In this document: positions 7,324 to 14,835 of the stretch, one piece after another
Position numbering within the stretch: the first letter of the stretch is position 1
Layout of the letters: every line of letters begins with the position of its first letter
Source of the DNA: Falcatimonas sp. MSJ-15
GTDB lineage: Bacteria; Bacillota; Clostridia; Lachnospirales; Lachnospiraceae
Assembly (NCBI RefSeq): GCF_018918265.1
Contig: NZ_JAHLQC010000011.1
Span: 1 to 64,000 of the forward strand
DNA: 64,000 bases
Direction of reading: 5' to 3'
The notes under the pieces: generated by a model
The model's database searches: none
Seen by the model: the letters and a program-made list of their open reading frames with translations, nothing else
Told to the model about the DNA's origin: nothing
Program-made: the position numbers and the translations under genes

Positions 7324-9579
7324 ATGAGCATATATGACAGCTTAAATAATAAACAGCAGGAAGCTGTGTTTTTAACAGAAGGACCACTACTGATATTAGC
7401 AGGTGCAGGAAGTGGTAAAACACGAGTGCTTACTCATAGAATAGCATATCTTATTGAAGAGAAAAGTGTTAATCCATGGAATATACTAGCGATAACTTTT
7501 ACTAATAAGGCTGCCGGAGAGATGAGAGAGCGAGTTGATAATCTGATTGGATTTGGTGCTGAAAGTGTATGGGTTAGCACATTCCATTCCATGTGTGTCA
7601 GAATACTAAGAAGATACGCAGACAGAATTGGTTATACGAATTCTTTTACAATATATGATACAGATGATCAAAAAACTGTTATGAAAGAAGTATGCAAAAA
7701 ACTTCAGATTGATACTAAAAATCTTAAAGAAAAGGCAATTCTTGGCAAGATATCAGCCTGTAAGGATGAACTTATAGGAGCAGAACAGTTTTTAAAAGAA
7801 ACACAGAATGACTTTGGTATGAAAAAAATAGCAATGGCATATAGTGAATACCAAAAACAGCTTAAGAGTAATAATGCAATGGATTTTGATGATTTGATAT
7901 TTAAGACTGTTGAATTGTTTAGAATGAATCCAGATGTGCTTGAGTCATATCAGGAACGATTCAAGTACATAATGGTTGATGAGTATCAGGATACTAATAC
8001 AGCACAGTTTAAGCTTATAAGTCTGCTTGCCGGTAAATATAGAAATCTATGCGTTGTTGGTGATGATGATCAGTCTATATATGGATTTAGAGGTGCAAAT
8101 ATTAATAATATTCTTGATTTTGAGAAGATATTTAATGATGCACATGTTATAAAACTTGAACAGAATTATCGTTCAACACAGAATATTCTTGATGCTGCCA
8201 ATCAGGTTATAAGTAATAATTATGGGAGAAAGTCAAAGACTTTATGGACTGATAATGGCGAAGGCGAGAAGATTAATTTTACTGCATATAATACTGGATT
8301 TGATGAAGCCAATGGTATCGTAAGTGATATAAAAACTAAGGTGGAAGAAAGAAAATATGATTATAGAGATATAGCAATATTATATAGAACAAATGCACAG
8401 TCACGAGCACTTGAAGAAAAATTTGTTCAGAATAATATTCCATATAGAGTATTTGGTGGAGTTAATTTCTATGCACGAAAAGAGATTAAGGATATCCTTG
8501 CATATCTTAAGACAATAGATAATGCTACTGATGATGTTGCAGTTAAGAGGATTATTAATGTACCTAAGCGTGGTATTGGACAGACGACTATTGACAGAGT
8601 TTCAATATATGCTGATGAGAATGAGATAAGTTTCTACGATGCTCTTAGAGATGCAAGAAATATATCTACTATATCAAAAGGTGCATCAAAGATTGAACCT
8701 TTTACTAATATGATTCAGATGTTAAGAAGTAAAGCTTCTGTATATAGTGTTACAGAGCTTGTTGAAGATGTTGTTGAAGATACAGGCTATATACAATATC
8801 TGAAAGATACAGAGACTGAAGATGAAGTTGAACAGAGCGTTGAGAATATTAATGAACTTATAACTAAAGCTAAGAACTATGATGATACAGCAGAAGAACC
8901 AACATTAAGTGGATTTCTTGAAGAGGTTGCACTTGTTGCAGATATAGATAACCTTGATGAGAATACTAACAGAGTTGTACTTATGACACTTCATAGTGCT
9001 AAGGGACTTGAGTATCCGGTTGTATATCTTGCCGGACTTGAGGATGGCCTTTTTCCAAGTTATATGACTATAACTTCTGAAGATCCAAATGCTCTTGAAG
9101 AAGAGAGAAGGTTAGCTTATGTTGGAATAACAAGAGCTATGAAGGAACTTAACTTAAGTGCTGCGAAACAGAGAATGATTCGTGGTGAGACACAGTATAA
9201 TAAAGTGTCACGATTTGTTAAAGAGATTCCACGTAACCTTTTGAAAGTTGATGGAAAAGAGACATCTGAGAGAAGAGTCTCTAAAGAAAATAGAGTTATA
9301 AAAGATGAGAGTGTATTTAAGAGAAATACACCGGTAAGAACACCAGTAAGGACTAACTATTCAAGTCTTTCATCAAGTAATATATTTGATAAGACTCCTT
9401 CAGGCAATAAAGCGACATTATCTTATGGTATTGGTGATAATGTTAAGCATATTAAGTTTGGAATCGGAAAAGTTGTCGATATAAAAGACGGTGGCAGAGA
9501 TTACGAAGTTACAGTTGATTTTGATACTGCTGGAACTAAGAAAATGTTTGCTTCATTTGCTAAACTTGTAAAATGCTAA
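7324..9579 (+). CDS. pcrA: UvrD/PcrA-family ATP-dependent DNA helicase
   Basis: A 751-residue superfamily 1A helicase acting in repair and replication-fork maintenance. Seen motifs: Walker A AGAGSGKTRVL, motif Ia TFTNKAAGEM, motif II VDEYQDTN, motif III GDDDQSIYGFRGA, motif IV QNYRST, motif V LMTLHSAKGLEYP and motif VI AYVGITRA. The C-terminus (VKHIKFGIGKVVDIKDGG) is the PcrA Tudor-like domain that contacts RNA polymerase, which favours PcrA over Rep. ATG 7324 is preferred, with AGAAGGGA ten bases upstream; a TTG at 7315 would be too close to it. Confidence 0.93.
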   Translation: MSIYDSLNNKQQEAVFLTEGPLLILAGAGSGKTRVLTHRIAYLIEEKSVNPWNILAITFTNKAAGEMRERVDNLIGFGAESVWVSTFHSMCVRILRRYADRIGYTNSFTIYDTDDQKTVMKEVCKKLQIDTKNLKEKAILGKISACKDELIGAEQFLKETQNDFGMKKIAMAYSEYQKQLKSNNAMDFDDLIFKTVELFRMNPDVLESYQERFKYIMVDEYQDTNTAQFKLISLLAGKYRNLCVVGDDDQSIYGFRGANINNILDFEKIFNDAHVIKLEQNYRSTQNILDAANQVISNNYGRKSKTLWTDNGEGEKINFTAYNTGFDEANGIVSDIKTKVEERKYDYRDIAILYRTNAQSRALEEKFVQNNIPYRVFGGVNFYARKEIKDILAYLKTIDNATDDVAVKRIINVPKRGIGQTTIDRVSIYADENEISFYDALRDARNISTISKGASKIEPFTNMIQMLRSKASVYSVTELVEDVVEDTGYIQYLKDTETEDEVEQSVENINELITKAKNYDDTAEEPTLSGFLEEVALVADIDNLDENTNRVVLMTLHSAKGLEYPVVYLAGLEDGLFPSYMTITSEDPNALEEERRLAYVGITRAMKELNLSAAKQRMIRGETQYNKVSRFVKEIPRNLLKVDGKETSERRVSKENRVIKDESVFKRNTPVRTPVRTNYSSLSSSNIFDKTPSGNKATLSYGIGDNVKHIKFGIGKVVDIKDGGRDYEVTVDFDTAGTKKMFASFAKLVKC

Positions 9580-9670
9580 AAAATTTATAGTAAAATTACA
9601 TGTTTGGTGGTATAATATATATTATATATTAAGAAGATTTCGATTTATGAGGAAAGGATGTGCATTGCCC

Positions 9671-9952
9671 ATGAATAAGTTGGAGGAGTTACTTACAACT
9701 TCAAAATTGAATGAGTTGCTTAATAAAAAAGAGCAGGAAGAGAAACATAAGAATGCTGTTCTTTGGGTATTGGCAGTAATAGGTGCTATAGCTGCAGTTG
9801 CAGGAATTGCATATGCAGTTTACAGATATTTTACACCAGATTACCTTGAAGATTTTGAAGATGACTTTGATGAAGACGATTTCGATGATGACTTTTTTGA
9901 TGATGAAGATGACGAAGAAGATGGACCATCATTCGAAGACGAAGAAGAGTAG
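9671..9952 (+). CDS. Small membrane-anchored acidic protein
   Basis: About 93 residues: a charged N-terminus (MNKLEELLTTSKLNELLNKK), one membrane helix (VLWVLAVIGAIAAVAGIAYA), then a tail made almost wholly of Asp, Glu and Phe. No family is assigned. The Asp/Glu-Phe tail would project from the membrane and might bind cations or basic proteins. The start is uncertain: ATG 9671 follows AGGAAAGGATG at a long distance, while ATG 9647 lacks a clear ribosome-binding site. Confidence 0.65.
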   Translation: MNKLEELLTTSKLNELLNKKEQEEKHKNAVLWVLAVIGAIAAVAGIAYAVYRYFTPDYLEDFEDDFDEDDFDDDFFDDEDDEEDGPSFEDEEE

Positions 9953-9958
9953 TTAAGA

Positions 9959-10012
9959 ATTACCGCGGGCCTGACGTGTATGATGACTATATCAGGTTAC
10001 GCGGTATTTTTA
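9959..10012 (+). terminator. Long-stem terminator
   Basis: TACCGCG-GGCCTGA pairs with TCAGGTTA-CGCGGTA, then ATTTTTAT follows. It closes the pcrA / acidic-protein segment. Confidence 0.8.
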
Positions 10013-10105
10013 TGAAAAACGCGTTAGGTTTTTAGTGGTTATATATTAAGATACTAAGTAAGTAAATTTTAGATATTAATATAAAGATACAGAGGAGATA
10101 ATATA

Positions 10106-10528
10106 ATGAATAGTAAGAAACAGGAAAATGAATTGTTAGAGTTCCTTGGTGGACTTGCAATGCTTGTTGTAGGACTTTATTGGTTTTCAACAAAAGTTAA
10201 TGTATCAAGCAGCTTTTTTTCAGGATTTACACTTGGAGGGTTTGGTGTTAATTCAGGAATGGTAATAGTTCCATTTATAATTGCTGTTGTATTATGCTTT
10301 GTAAAACCAGAGTCATTTGGATGTAAAGTCTTTCTTGGACTCACAATTTTGTTAATAATAGCAGCAGTTGTTGCATCAACAAGAATGTATCTTTCAACAA
10401 TGTCATTGTTTGAATGGGCAGGAGTTCTTGTTCTTATCTTTGGTGGTGCTGGATTACTTGGAAGAATCCTATTCAAACCAGTTAAGGCAAAAGATAAGAA
10501 AAATGATGAAGAGAATAGACAATTCTAA
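10106..10528 (+). CDS. Predicted integral membrane protein, unknown function
   Basis: A 140-residue protein with about four hydrophobic stretches (LGGLAMLVVGLYWF; VNSGMVIVPFIIAVVLCFV; VFLGLTILLIIAAVVAS; WAGVLVLIFGGAGLLGRILF) and a short basic/acidic cytoplasmic tail. AGAGGAGATAAT precedes ATG 10106. I do not recognise the family. It lies between two terminators and is probably transcribed alone. Confidence 0.65.
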   Translation: MNSKKQENELLEFLGGLAMLVVGLYWFSTKVNVSSSFFSGFTLGGFGVNSGMVIVPFIIAVVLCFVKPESFGCKVFLGLTILLIIAAVVASTRMYLSTMSLFEWAGVLVLIFGGAGLLGRILFKPVKAKDKKNDEENRQF

Positions 10529-10594
10529 TGTAACATAATTCATTTTAATGTTGATGAATAAAATGATAACGTAGTATTATATACTAAAGACATA

Positions 10595-10622
10595 TATCCT
10601 TACTTTACAGTGAGGATTTTTG
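10595..10622 (+). terminator. Terminator after the membrane protein
   Basis: ATCCTTAC pairs with GTGAGGAT across TTTACA and leads to TTTTTG. An outer imperfect stem (GTAGTA..TATAC with GTATATACTAC) extends it on both sides. Confidence 0.75.
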
Positions 10623-10794
10623 TCGTATATACTACTATGCAAATATATAAAAATGGATAATAAAGATATTAGGTAATTGTGAAACTATGATTTTATAAAG
10701 AAGATTGATTATAATATAGTAAAGTTTTCAATTGAATGTTTGAAAATGTAGGTTTCGTAAATGTCTAGATAAGTGTATGAGTGAAAGGATTTAT

Positions 10795-12153
10795 ATGAAA
10801 AAAGGACAGTATTTTGAAAGTGTAATTGAAAGAGTTGATTTTCCAAATAAGGCAGTGACTTATGCAGAAGATAGAAAAGTTATAATTAAAAATGCAATAC
10901 CGGGACAGAAGGTTGGATATACAATATCTAAGATGCGTAAAGATAAGTGTGAAGGAAGACTTGTAGAAGTTGTTGAAAAATCGCCACTTGAGACTGTAGA
11001 AGATGTATGTGAACACTTTGGTATATGTGGTGGTTGTACATATCAGTCATTACCTTACGAAGAACAGCTTAAGATAAAAGAAGGACAAGTTAAGAGCCTT
11101 TTAGATTCTGTGATAAGTGATTATGAATTTGAGGGAATACTTGGAAGTCCTAAGCATCTTGCTTATAGAAATAAGATGGAGTTCTCTTTTGGTGATGAAG
11201 TAAAAGATGGACCACTTGCACTTGGAATGCATAAAAGAGGTAGCTTTCATGATATTGTGACAGTTTCACACTGTAAGATTGTGGATACAGATTATAATAA
11301 GATTCTAAAGTGTGTACTTAATTATTTTACAGAGCGAAAAGTTGACTTTTATCATAAGATGCAGCATACAGGATATCTTAGACATCTTATAGTTAGAAAA
11401 GCTGTTAAGACAAAAGAGATATTAATAGATCTTGTAACAACTACAAGTGAAAATCATGATCTGACACAGCTTGTGACAGAACTTAACAGACTTACTCTTG
11501 AAGGTAAGATTGTTGGAATACTTCATACTAATAATGATTCGCTTGCAGATGCTGTTATTAATGAAGGAACAGAAGTATTATATGGACAAGAGTTTTTCTA
11601 TGAAGAACTTTTAGGACTTAAATTCAAGATAACACCGTTTTCATTCTTTCAGACTAACTCGCTTGGTGCAGAAGTATTATATAGCAAAGCAAGAGAATAT
11701 GTCGGTGATACTAAAGATAAAGTGATATTTGACTTATATAGTGGAACTGGTACGATAGCACAGATACTTGCACCGGTTGCAAAAAAAGTTATTGGCGTTG
11801 AGATTGTTGAAGAGGCTGTTGAGGCAGCTAAAGTCAATGCAAAACTTAATGGACTTGATAATCTTGAATTTATAGCAGGTGATGTTCTTAAAGTTATTGA
11901 TGGAATAACTGATAAACCGGATTTTATAGTTCTTGATCCACCAAGAGAGGGAATTAATCCTAAAGCACTTGATAAGATTATTAACTATGGTGTTGATAAT
12001 ATGGTATACATCTCTTGTAAGCCAACAAGTCTTGTAAGGGATCTTGAGATATTAAAAGAAAAGGGATATAAAGTTGTTAAGGCTGCACTTGTGGATATGT
12101 TTGCTGGAACGGGGCATGTGGAAACAATTTGCAGTTTAACCCGCATAAAATAA
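10795..12153 (+). CDS. rlmD: RlmD/RlmCD-type 23S rRNA (uracil-C5) methyltransferase with element-derived C-terminus
   Basis: A 452-residue SAM-dependent methyltransferase of the TrmA/RlmD class, which forms m5U in 23S rRNA. An N-terminal TRAM-like segment is followed by the iron-sulfur cysteines CEHFGICGGC (with a later SHCKIV). The SAM motif is DLYSGTGTIAQ, the catalytic region LDPPREG, and the nucleophile cysteine lies in YISCKPTSL. ATG 10795 has GAAAGGA four bases upstream; ATG 10777 is less likely. The last residues after VET (ICSLTRIK) are encoded by the integrated element starting at 12109. The original ending, VVLLSRLK, lies at 27041-27068. The enzyme probably stays functional because the swap is conservative. 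Confidence 0.9.
   Translation: MKKGQYFESVIERVDFPNKAVTYAEDRKVIIKNAIPGQKVGYTISKMRKDKCEGRLVEVVEKSPLETVEDVCEHFGICGGCTYQSLPYEEQLKIKEGQVKSLLDSVISDYEFEGILGSPKHLAYRNKMEFSFGDEVKDGPLALGMHKRGSFHDIVTVSHCKIVDTDYNKILKCVLNYFTERKVDFYHKMQHTGYLRHLIVRKAVKTKEILIDLVTTTSENHDLTQLVTELNRLTLEGKIVGILHTNNDSLADAVINEGTEVLYGQEFFYEELLGLKFKITPFSFFQTNSLGAEVLYSKAREYVGDTKDKVIFDLYSGTGTIAQILAPVAKKVIGVEIVEEAVEAAKVNAKLNGLDNLEFIAGDVLKVIDGITDKPDFIVLDPPREGINPKALDKIINYGVDNMVYISCKPTSLVRDLEILKEKGYKVVKAALVDMFAGTGHVETICSLTRIK
12109..12122 (+). repeat. attL core, left boundary of the element
   Basis: ACGGGGCATGTGGA lies in rlmD codons for T-G-H-V-E. The same 14 bases recur at 27027-27040. Sequence to its right belongs to the element. Confidence 0.88.
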
Positions 12154-12190
12154 GCATTTGCAAGGTTTTTGAAGTGTGGAAAAGGGCGGT

Positions 12191-12210
12191 TTGCCACCCA
12201 TTTGCCACCC
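12191..12210 (+). promoter_or_regulatory. Integrase arm-type sites, left end
   Basis: Two copies of TTGCCACCC start at 12191 and 12202, an 11-bp pitch. The same sequence and pitch occur near the right end (26881 and 26892), as expected for integrase arm-binding sites. Confidence 0.7.
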
Positions 12211-12239
12211 TAATTCTAAAAAACTTCACTGAACACAAG

Positions 12240-12285
12240 AAAAGCACTGAACCCGTTGAACTTTTGACGGATTCAGTGCTTTTTC
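12240..12285. terminator. Bidirectional terminator between rlmD and the integrase
   Basis: AAAAGCACTGAA pairs with TTCAGTGCTTTTT, with an inner CCGT/ACGG stem. It separates the converging rlmD and integrase transcripts. Confidence 0.85.
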
Positions 12286-12302
12286 AGGTCTATATGTAGT
12301 TA

Positions 12303-13580
12303 TTATGATGTTTTTGCCCGTGTGAGCTGTTCAAACAGATCAACAGAGCGTTCAACCATCTTTTCGGTATCATGCACGTAAGTCTGCAAGGTGGTTTCAA
12401 TGTTGGTGTGTCCCAACCGGGTCTGAACATCCTTTACATCAGCACCGTTTTCAATCAGCAGTGTGGCGTGGGTGTGCCTTAATGAATGGTAATCAAAGGC
12501 AAGCAGCAGTTCTTTATGAATGACCCTTGAACAGAACTTGAAGGAATCGGTTGAAGTATATTGACCATTTTCTGCAATGCAGACCATGTGAACCCGTGGC
12601 AAAGGCGTATTGACACATTTCTGAATTGGAACTATACGCTTCATATCGTTGCCTTTTTCATCCTTTTCAACCTTGATGACATGGATGGTGTAATATTCAC
12701 CGTACTTCATTTCATTCTTTGCCTGTCTGACCTTTTCAGCCTTTAATGCCCGGTATAGAGTTTCACCAAACTTCACAGTTCGGTTTGATGTGACTGTTTT
12801 GGTTGTGCCAAAATACCATGATGATCGCTGTTCTTTCTTTCCCTTCTGTTCAACAACCTTTCTAACATCTGCCCCAAAGTTACGCTTTACAATCTGTTTG
12901 TTGACGCTGATGGTGCGGTTATCAAGATCTATATCATCCCAAGTTAGGGCAAAGGTTTCAGAGATACGCAAACCAGTATAAAAACCGATCATAAGCGGAA
13001 TATGATAACGGGAATCAGGCGGGAAACGGTCAATGATTCGCTGCCATTCGTCCAAGGTCAAAATGATGCGTTCTCTTGGTGCTTTTTCAACCTTGGGAAA
13101 TTTGACATACTGCATAGGGTTTGAAGTGATGTAGTGCATTGGTTCAACAGCATAGTTCAACGCTGCACTGAATACGGACAAAATGCCGATCATGTGACTT
13201 TTAGAATTACCGTTCATTTTCAGTTCAACGGCATATTCCTGTAATATTGCCGGGGTGATCGCTTTCAGGCGGTACACGCCAAACTTGGGAATCAAATGCC
13301 CCTGAATGATTCGCAAATAACCGACTTGTGTATTATATTTCAGGTTGGTCTTGCAGTACAGGTCAAACCACTGGTTCAGGTAGTCAGCAACCGTGATTTC
13401 AGTAGGTTCAAAAACTGCTCCCGCATTGTTGTATTCATTCAGAGCCTTGGCAAGTGCTGCTTCTGCTTCTTTCTTGGTGCGAAAACCTCTTTTTTCCTTT
13501 CTTTTGCGTTTTCCGTCAACTTTTCCAAGGTCAAAATAGTATGACCATGTTGAACCTCTTTTTCTTACTGAACCTTTCAT
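12303..13580 (-). CDS. int: Tyrosine-recombinase integrase of the element
   Basis: A 425-residue phage/Tn916-type integrase. The N-terminal arm-binding part (GSVRKRGSTWSYYFDLGKVDGKRKRKEKRGFRTKKEAEAAL, given here only as residues 3-43 by position) is followed by a SAM-like core-binding domain near residues 65-165. The catalytic domain shows the first Arg in GFYTGLRISETFALTW, HSLRHTHATLL (H-x-x-R), LGHTNIETTLQTY (His and nucleophile Tyr), near the C-terminus. It is transcribed towards attL, the usual layout. No recognisable excisionase gene lies beside it. The catalytic residues seen are intact, so the element may still be mobile. Confidence 0.95.
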   Translation of the reverse strand: MKGSVRKRGSTWSYYFDLGKVDGKRKRKEKRGFRTKKEAEAALAKALNEYNNAGAVFEPTEITVADYLNQWFDLYCKTNLKYNTQVGYLRIIQGHLIPKFGVYRLKAITPAILQEYAVELKMNGNSKSHMIGILSVFSAALNYAVEPMHYITSNPMQYVKFPKVEKAPRERIILTLDEWQRIIDRFPPDSRYHIPLMIGFYTGLRISETFALTWDDIDLDNRTISVNKQIVKRNFGADVRKVVEQKGKKEQRSSWYFGTTKTVTSNRTVKFGETLYRALKAEKVRQAKNEMKYGEYYTIHVIKVEKDEKGNDMKRIVPIQKCVNTPLPRVHMVCIAENGQYTSTDSFKFCSRVIHKELLLAFDYHSLRHTHATLLIENGADVKDVQTRLGHTNIETTLQTYVHDTEKMVERSVDLFEQLTRAKTS

Positions 13581-13694
13581 AAAATAAGCACATCCTTTCT
13601 AAAAAATGGTGCATTTAACAAAGGAATGTGCTATACTGTATCTGTCTTGGAAGTATCACATATTCCTTTATATGGTTTATGGGTTACATCTATT

Positions 13695-13727
13695 GAAACC
13701 GTTCCGGCTGCAACCGGGGCGGTTTTT
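13695..13727 (+). terminator. GC-rich hairpin between integrase and repressor genes
   Basis: GAAACCG-TT-CCGG pairs with CCGG-GG-CGGTTTT and ends in a T run on the plus strand. Both flanking genes are on the minus strand, so it may block antisense read-through; on the minus strand it lacks a T tail. Confidence 0.5.
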
Positions 13728-13757
13728 AGCATTATTTACATTGATTAAAAATATACT

Positions 13758-14198
13758 TTATTGATTATGTTTTCCATCACTTATATATTTGGTGATTCTC
13801 AAATCAATGTTTTCTTTGGTAGTACGTTCTAATGTGTCCATTTCTTCACGGCTGATATAGACTTCAGTATTGGAATTTTTAATATTGATCACCCATTTAT
13901 CATTATAAGGGCTTTCATGTATTTCATAGCCTAAAATACCTAAATAATCTTTGAATGAAGTTGTTTCATGTATTTCCTTTTCCACTTCATCCAAATAGTC
14001 AGATATCCCCATTAAATCAGCAACTTTTACTTCTAGGGCGGTTGCTATTTTTTCTATAGTCTTTAGTTGGGGGGTTATGTTTGAGTTTATTTCATATTTT
14101 CTTATATTGGCTTCATTTATTCCGCATAGTTTACCAAGTGCTTTTTGGGTCAACCCCTTTTCTTTTCTGATTTTTCGTATATTTTCACCTATTGTCAC
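13758..14198 (-). CDS. XRE-family repressor (CI-like) of the element
   Basis: A 146-residue DNA-binding protein. The N-terminal XRE helix-turn-helix spans about residues 3-60 (IRKIRKEKGLTQKALGKLCG). The C-terminal part (residues 75-146) is unlike the LexA-type protease domain, so derepression by self-cleavage is not predicted. GTG 14198 is chosen because GAAGGTGGTG precedes it; the open frame runs to 14231. It diverges from the small HTH gene at 14352, with three matching dyad operators between them, giving a lysogeny-type switch. Confidence 0.85.
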   Translation of the reverse strand: MTIGENIRKIRKEKGLTQKALGKLCGINEANIRKYEINSNITPQLKTIEKIATALEVKVADLMGISDYLDEVEKEIHETTSFKDYLGILGYEIHESPYNDKWVINIKNSNTEVYISREEMDTLERTTKENIDLRITKYISDGKHNQ

Positions 14199-14247
14199 TT
14201 TTTCACCACCTTCTATGTTCGAGTATATCATAAATGATGAAAAAATA

Positions 14248-14321
14248 ACAGATAAAAAAACATCTATTGGCAGATAAACAAATATCTGATAAAGTGACTA
14301 TAACAGATAAACAAATATCTG
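14248..14321. promoter_or_regulatory. Three operator dyads of the repressor/Cro switch
   Basis: CAGATAAACAAATATCTG occurs exactly at 14271-14288 and 14304-14321. A diverged version, ACAGATAAAAAAACATCT, lies at 14248-14265. The half-site CAGATA/TATCTG makes each a symmetric operator. They fill the interval between the divergent repressor and HTH genes. Confidence 0.85.
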
Positions 14322-14325
14322 TCAA
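14297..14325 (-). promoter_or_regulatory. Repressor-gene promoter overlapped by an operator
   Basis: On the minus strand TTGACA (14325-14320), a 17-base spacer and TATAGT (14302-14297) form a near-consensus sigma-A promoter. The operator at 14304-14321 fills the spacer, so the repressor probably controls its own gene. Confidence 0.75.
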
Positions 14326-14351
14326 TAGAAAATGAAAGAGAGGTAGACACA

Positions 14352-14558
14352 TTGAAAATTAACAATTCTAAATTACAGATTGCCTTGGCTACTGCTTGTA
14401 TGAATCCATATGATTTATGTAAAGTGGTAAATATTCAATATCAGACATACAGAAGAATTTCAGCCGGGAATAACTGTAAGCCCGCAACAGTTGGCAAAAT
14501 TGCCAAAGCACTTGATGTACCAGTAGAAAGTCTGATTGATTTAGAGGGCGGTGATTGA
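14352..14558 (+). CDS. Small Cro-like XRE DNA-binding protein
   Basis: 68 residues with a compact helix-turn-helix (CKVVNIQYQTYRRISAGN, then KPATVGKIAKALDVPVESLI). TTG 14352 is used as the start, with GAGAGGT about eight bases upstream. It is divergent from the repressor and is first in the rightward early operon, so a Cro or excision-regulating role is likely. Its stop directly abuts the next start. Confidence 0.75.
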   Translation: MKINNSKLQIALATACMNPYDLCKVVNIQYQTYRRISAGNNCKPATVGKIAKALDVPVESLIDLEGGD

Positions 14559-14738
14559 ATGAGATACCGGATTGAATACGCTAATGGTAAATGTTGCAGC
14601 TTTGCCAATAGTAGCAAAGATTTAATTGATTGGCTGAAACTTTTGAAAGATGAAACTATCAGTGACATCCGAAAAATTTATAAAAGTGGTGTTACTGATT
14701 CTGTTAAAGAAAAATATCAAAAGTATATCAGTAAATAG
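14559..14738 (+). CDS. Small element protein, unknown
   Basis: 59 residues beginning MRYRIEYANGKCCSF. The start directly follows the stop of the Cro-like gene (TGAATG), and GAGGGCGGTGA lies upstream, so translation is probably coupled. It is lysine-rich with no recognised domain. It is too short for routine gene finding but has a good start signal and operon position. Confidence 0.65.
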   Translation: MRYRIEYANGKCCSFANSSKDLIDWLKLLKDETISDIRKIYKSGVTDSVKEKYQKYISK

Positions 14739-14835
14739 GTGTTGCAGCACCTTAGAAGATGTAACCTAGACAACTAACCAAGGAATGAATGTTAAAACGA
14801 ATAAAAAATATAAGTAGGAAGGCGGTGAAAATGAA

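Noticed and set aside
12153..13757. Excisionase gene next to the integrase
   Set aside because: The 13581-13757 gap has only a 34-codon frame without a ribosome-binding site. An excisionase, if present, must be one of the small early proteins.
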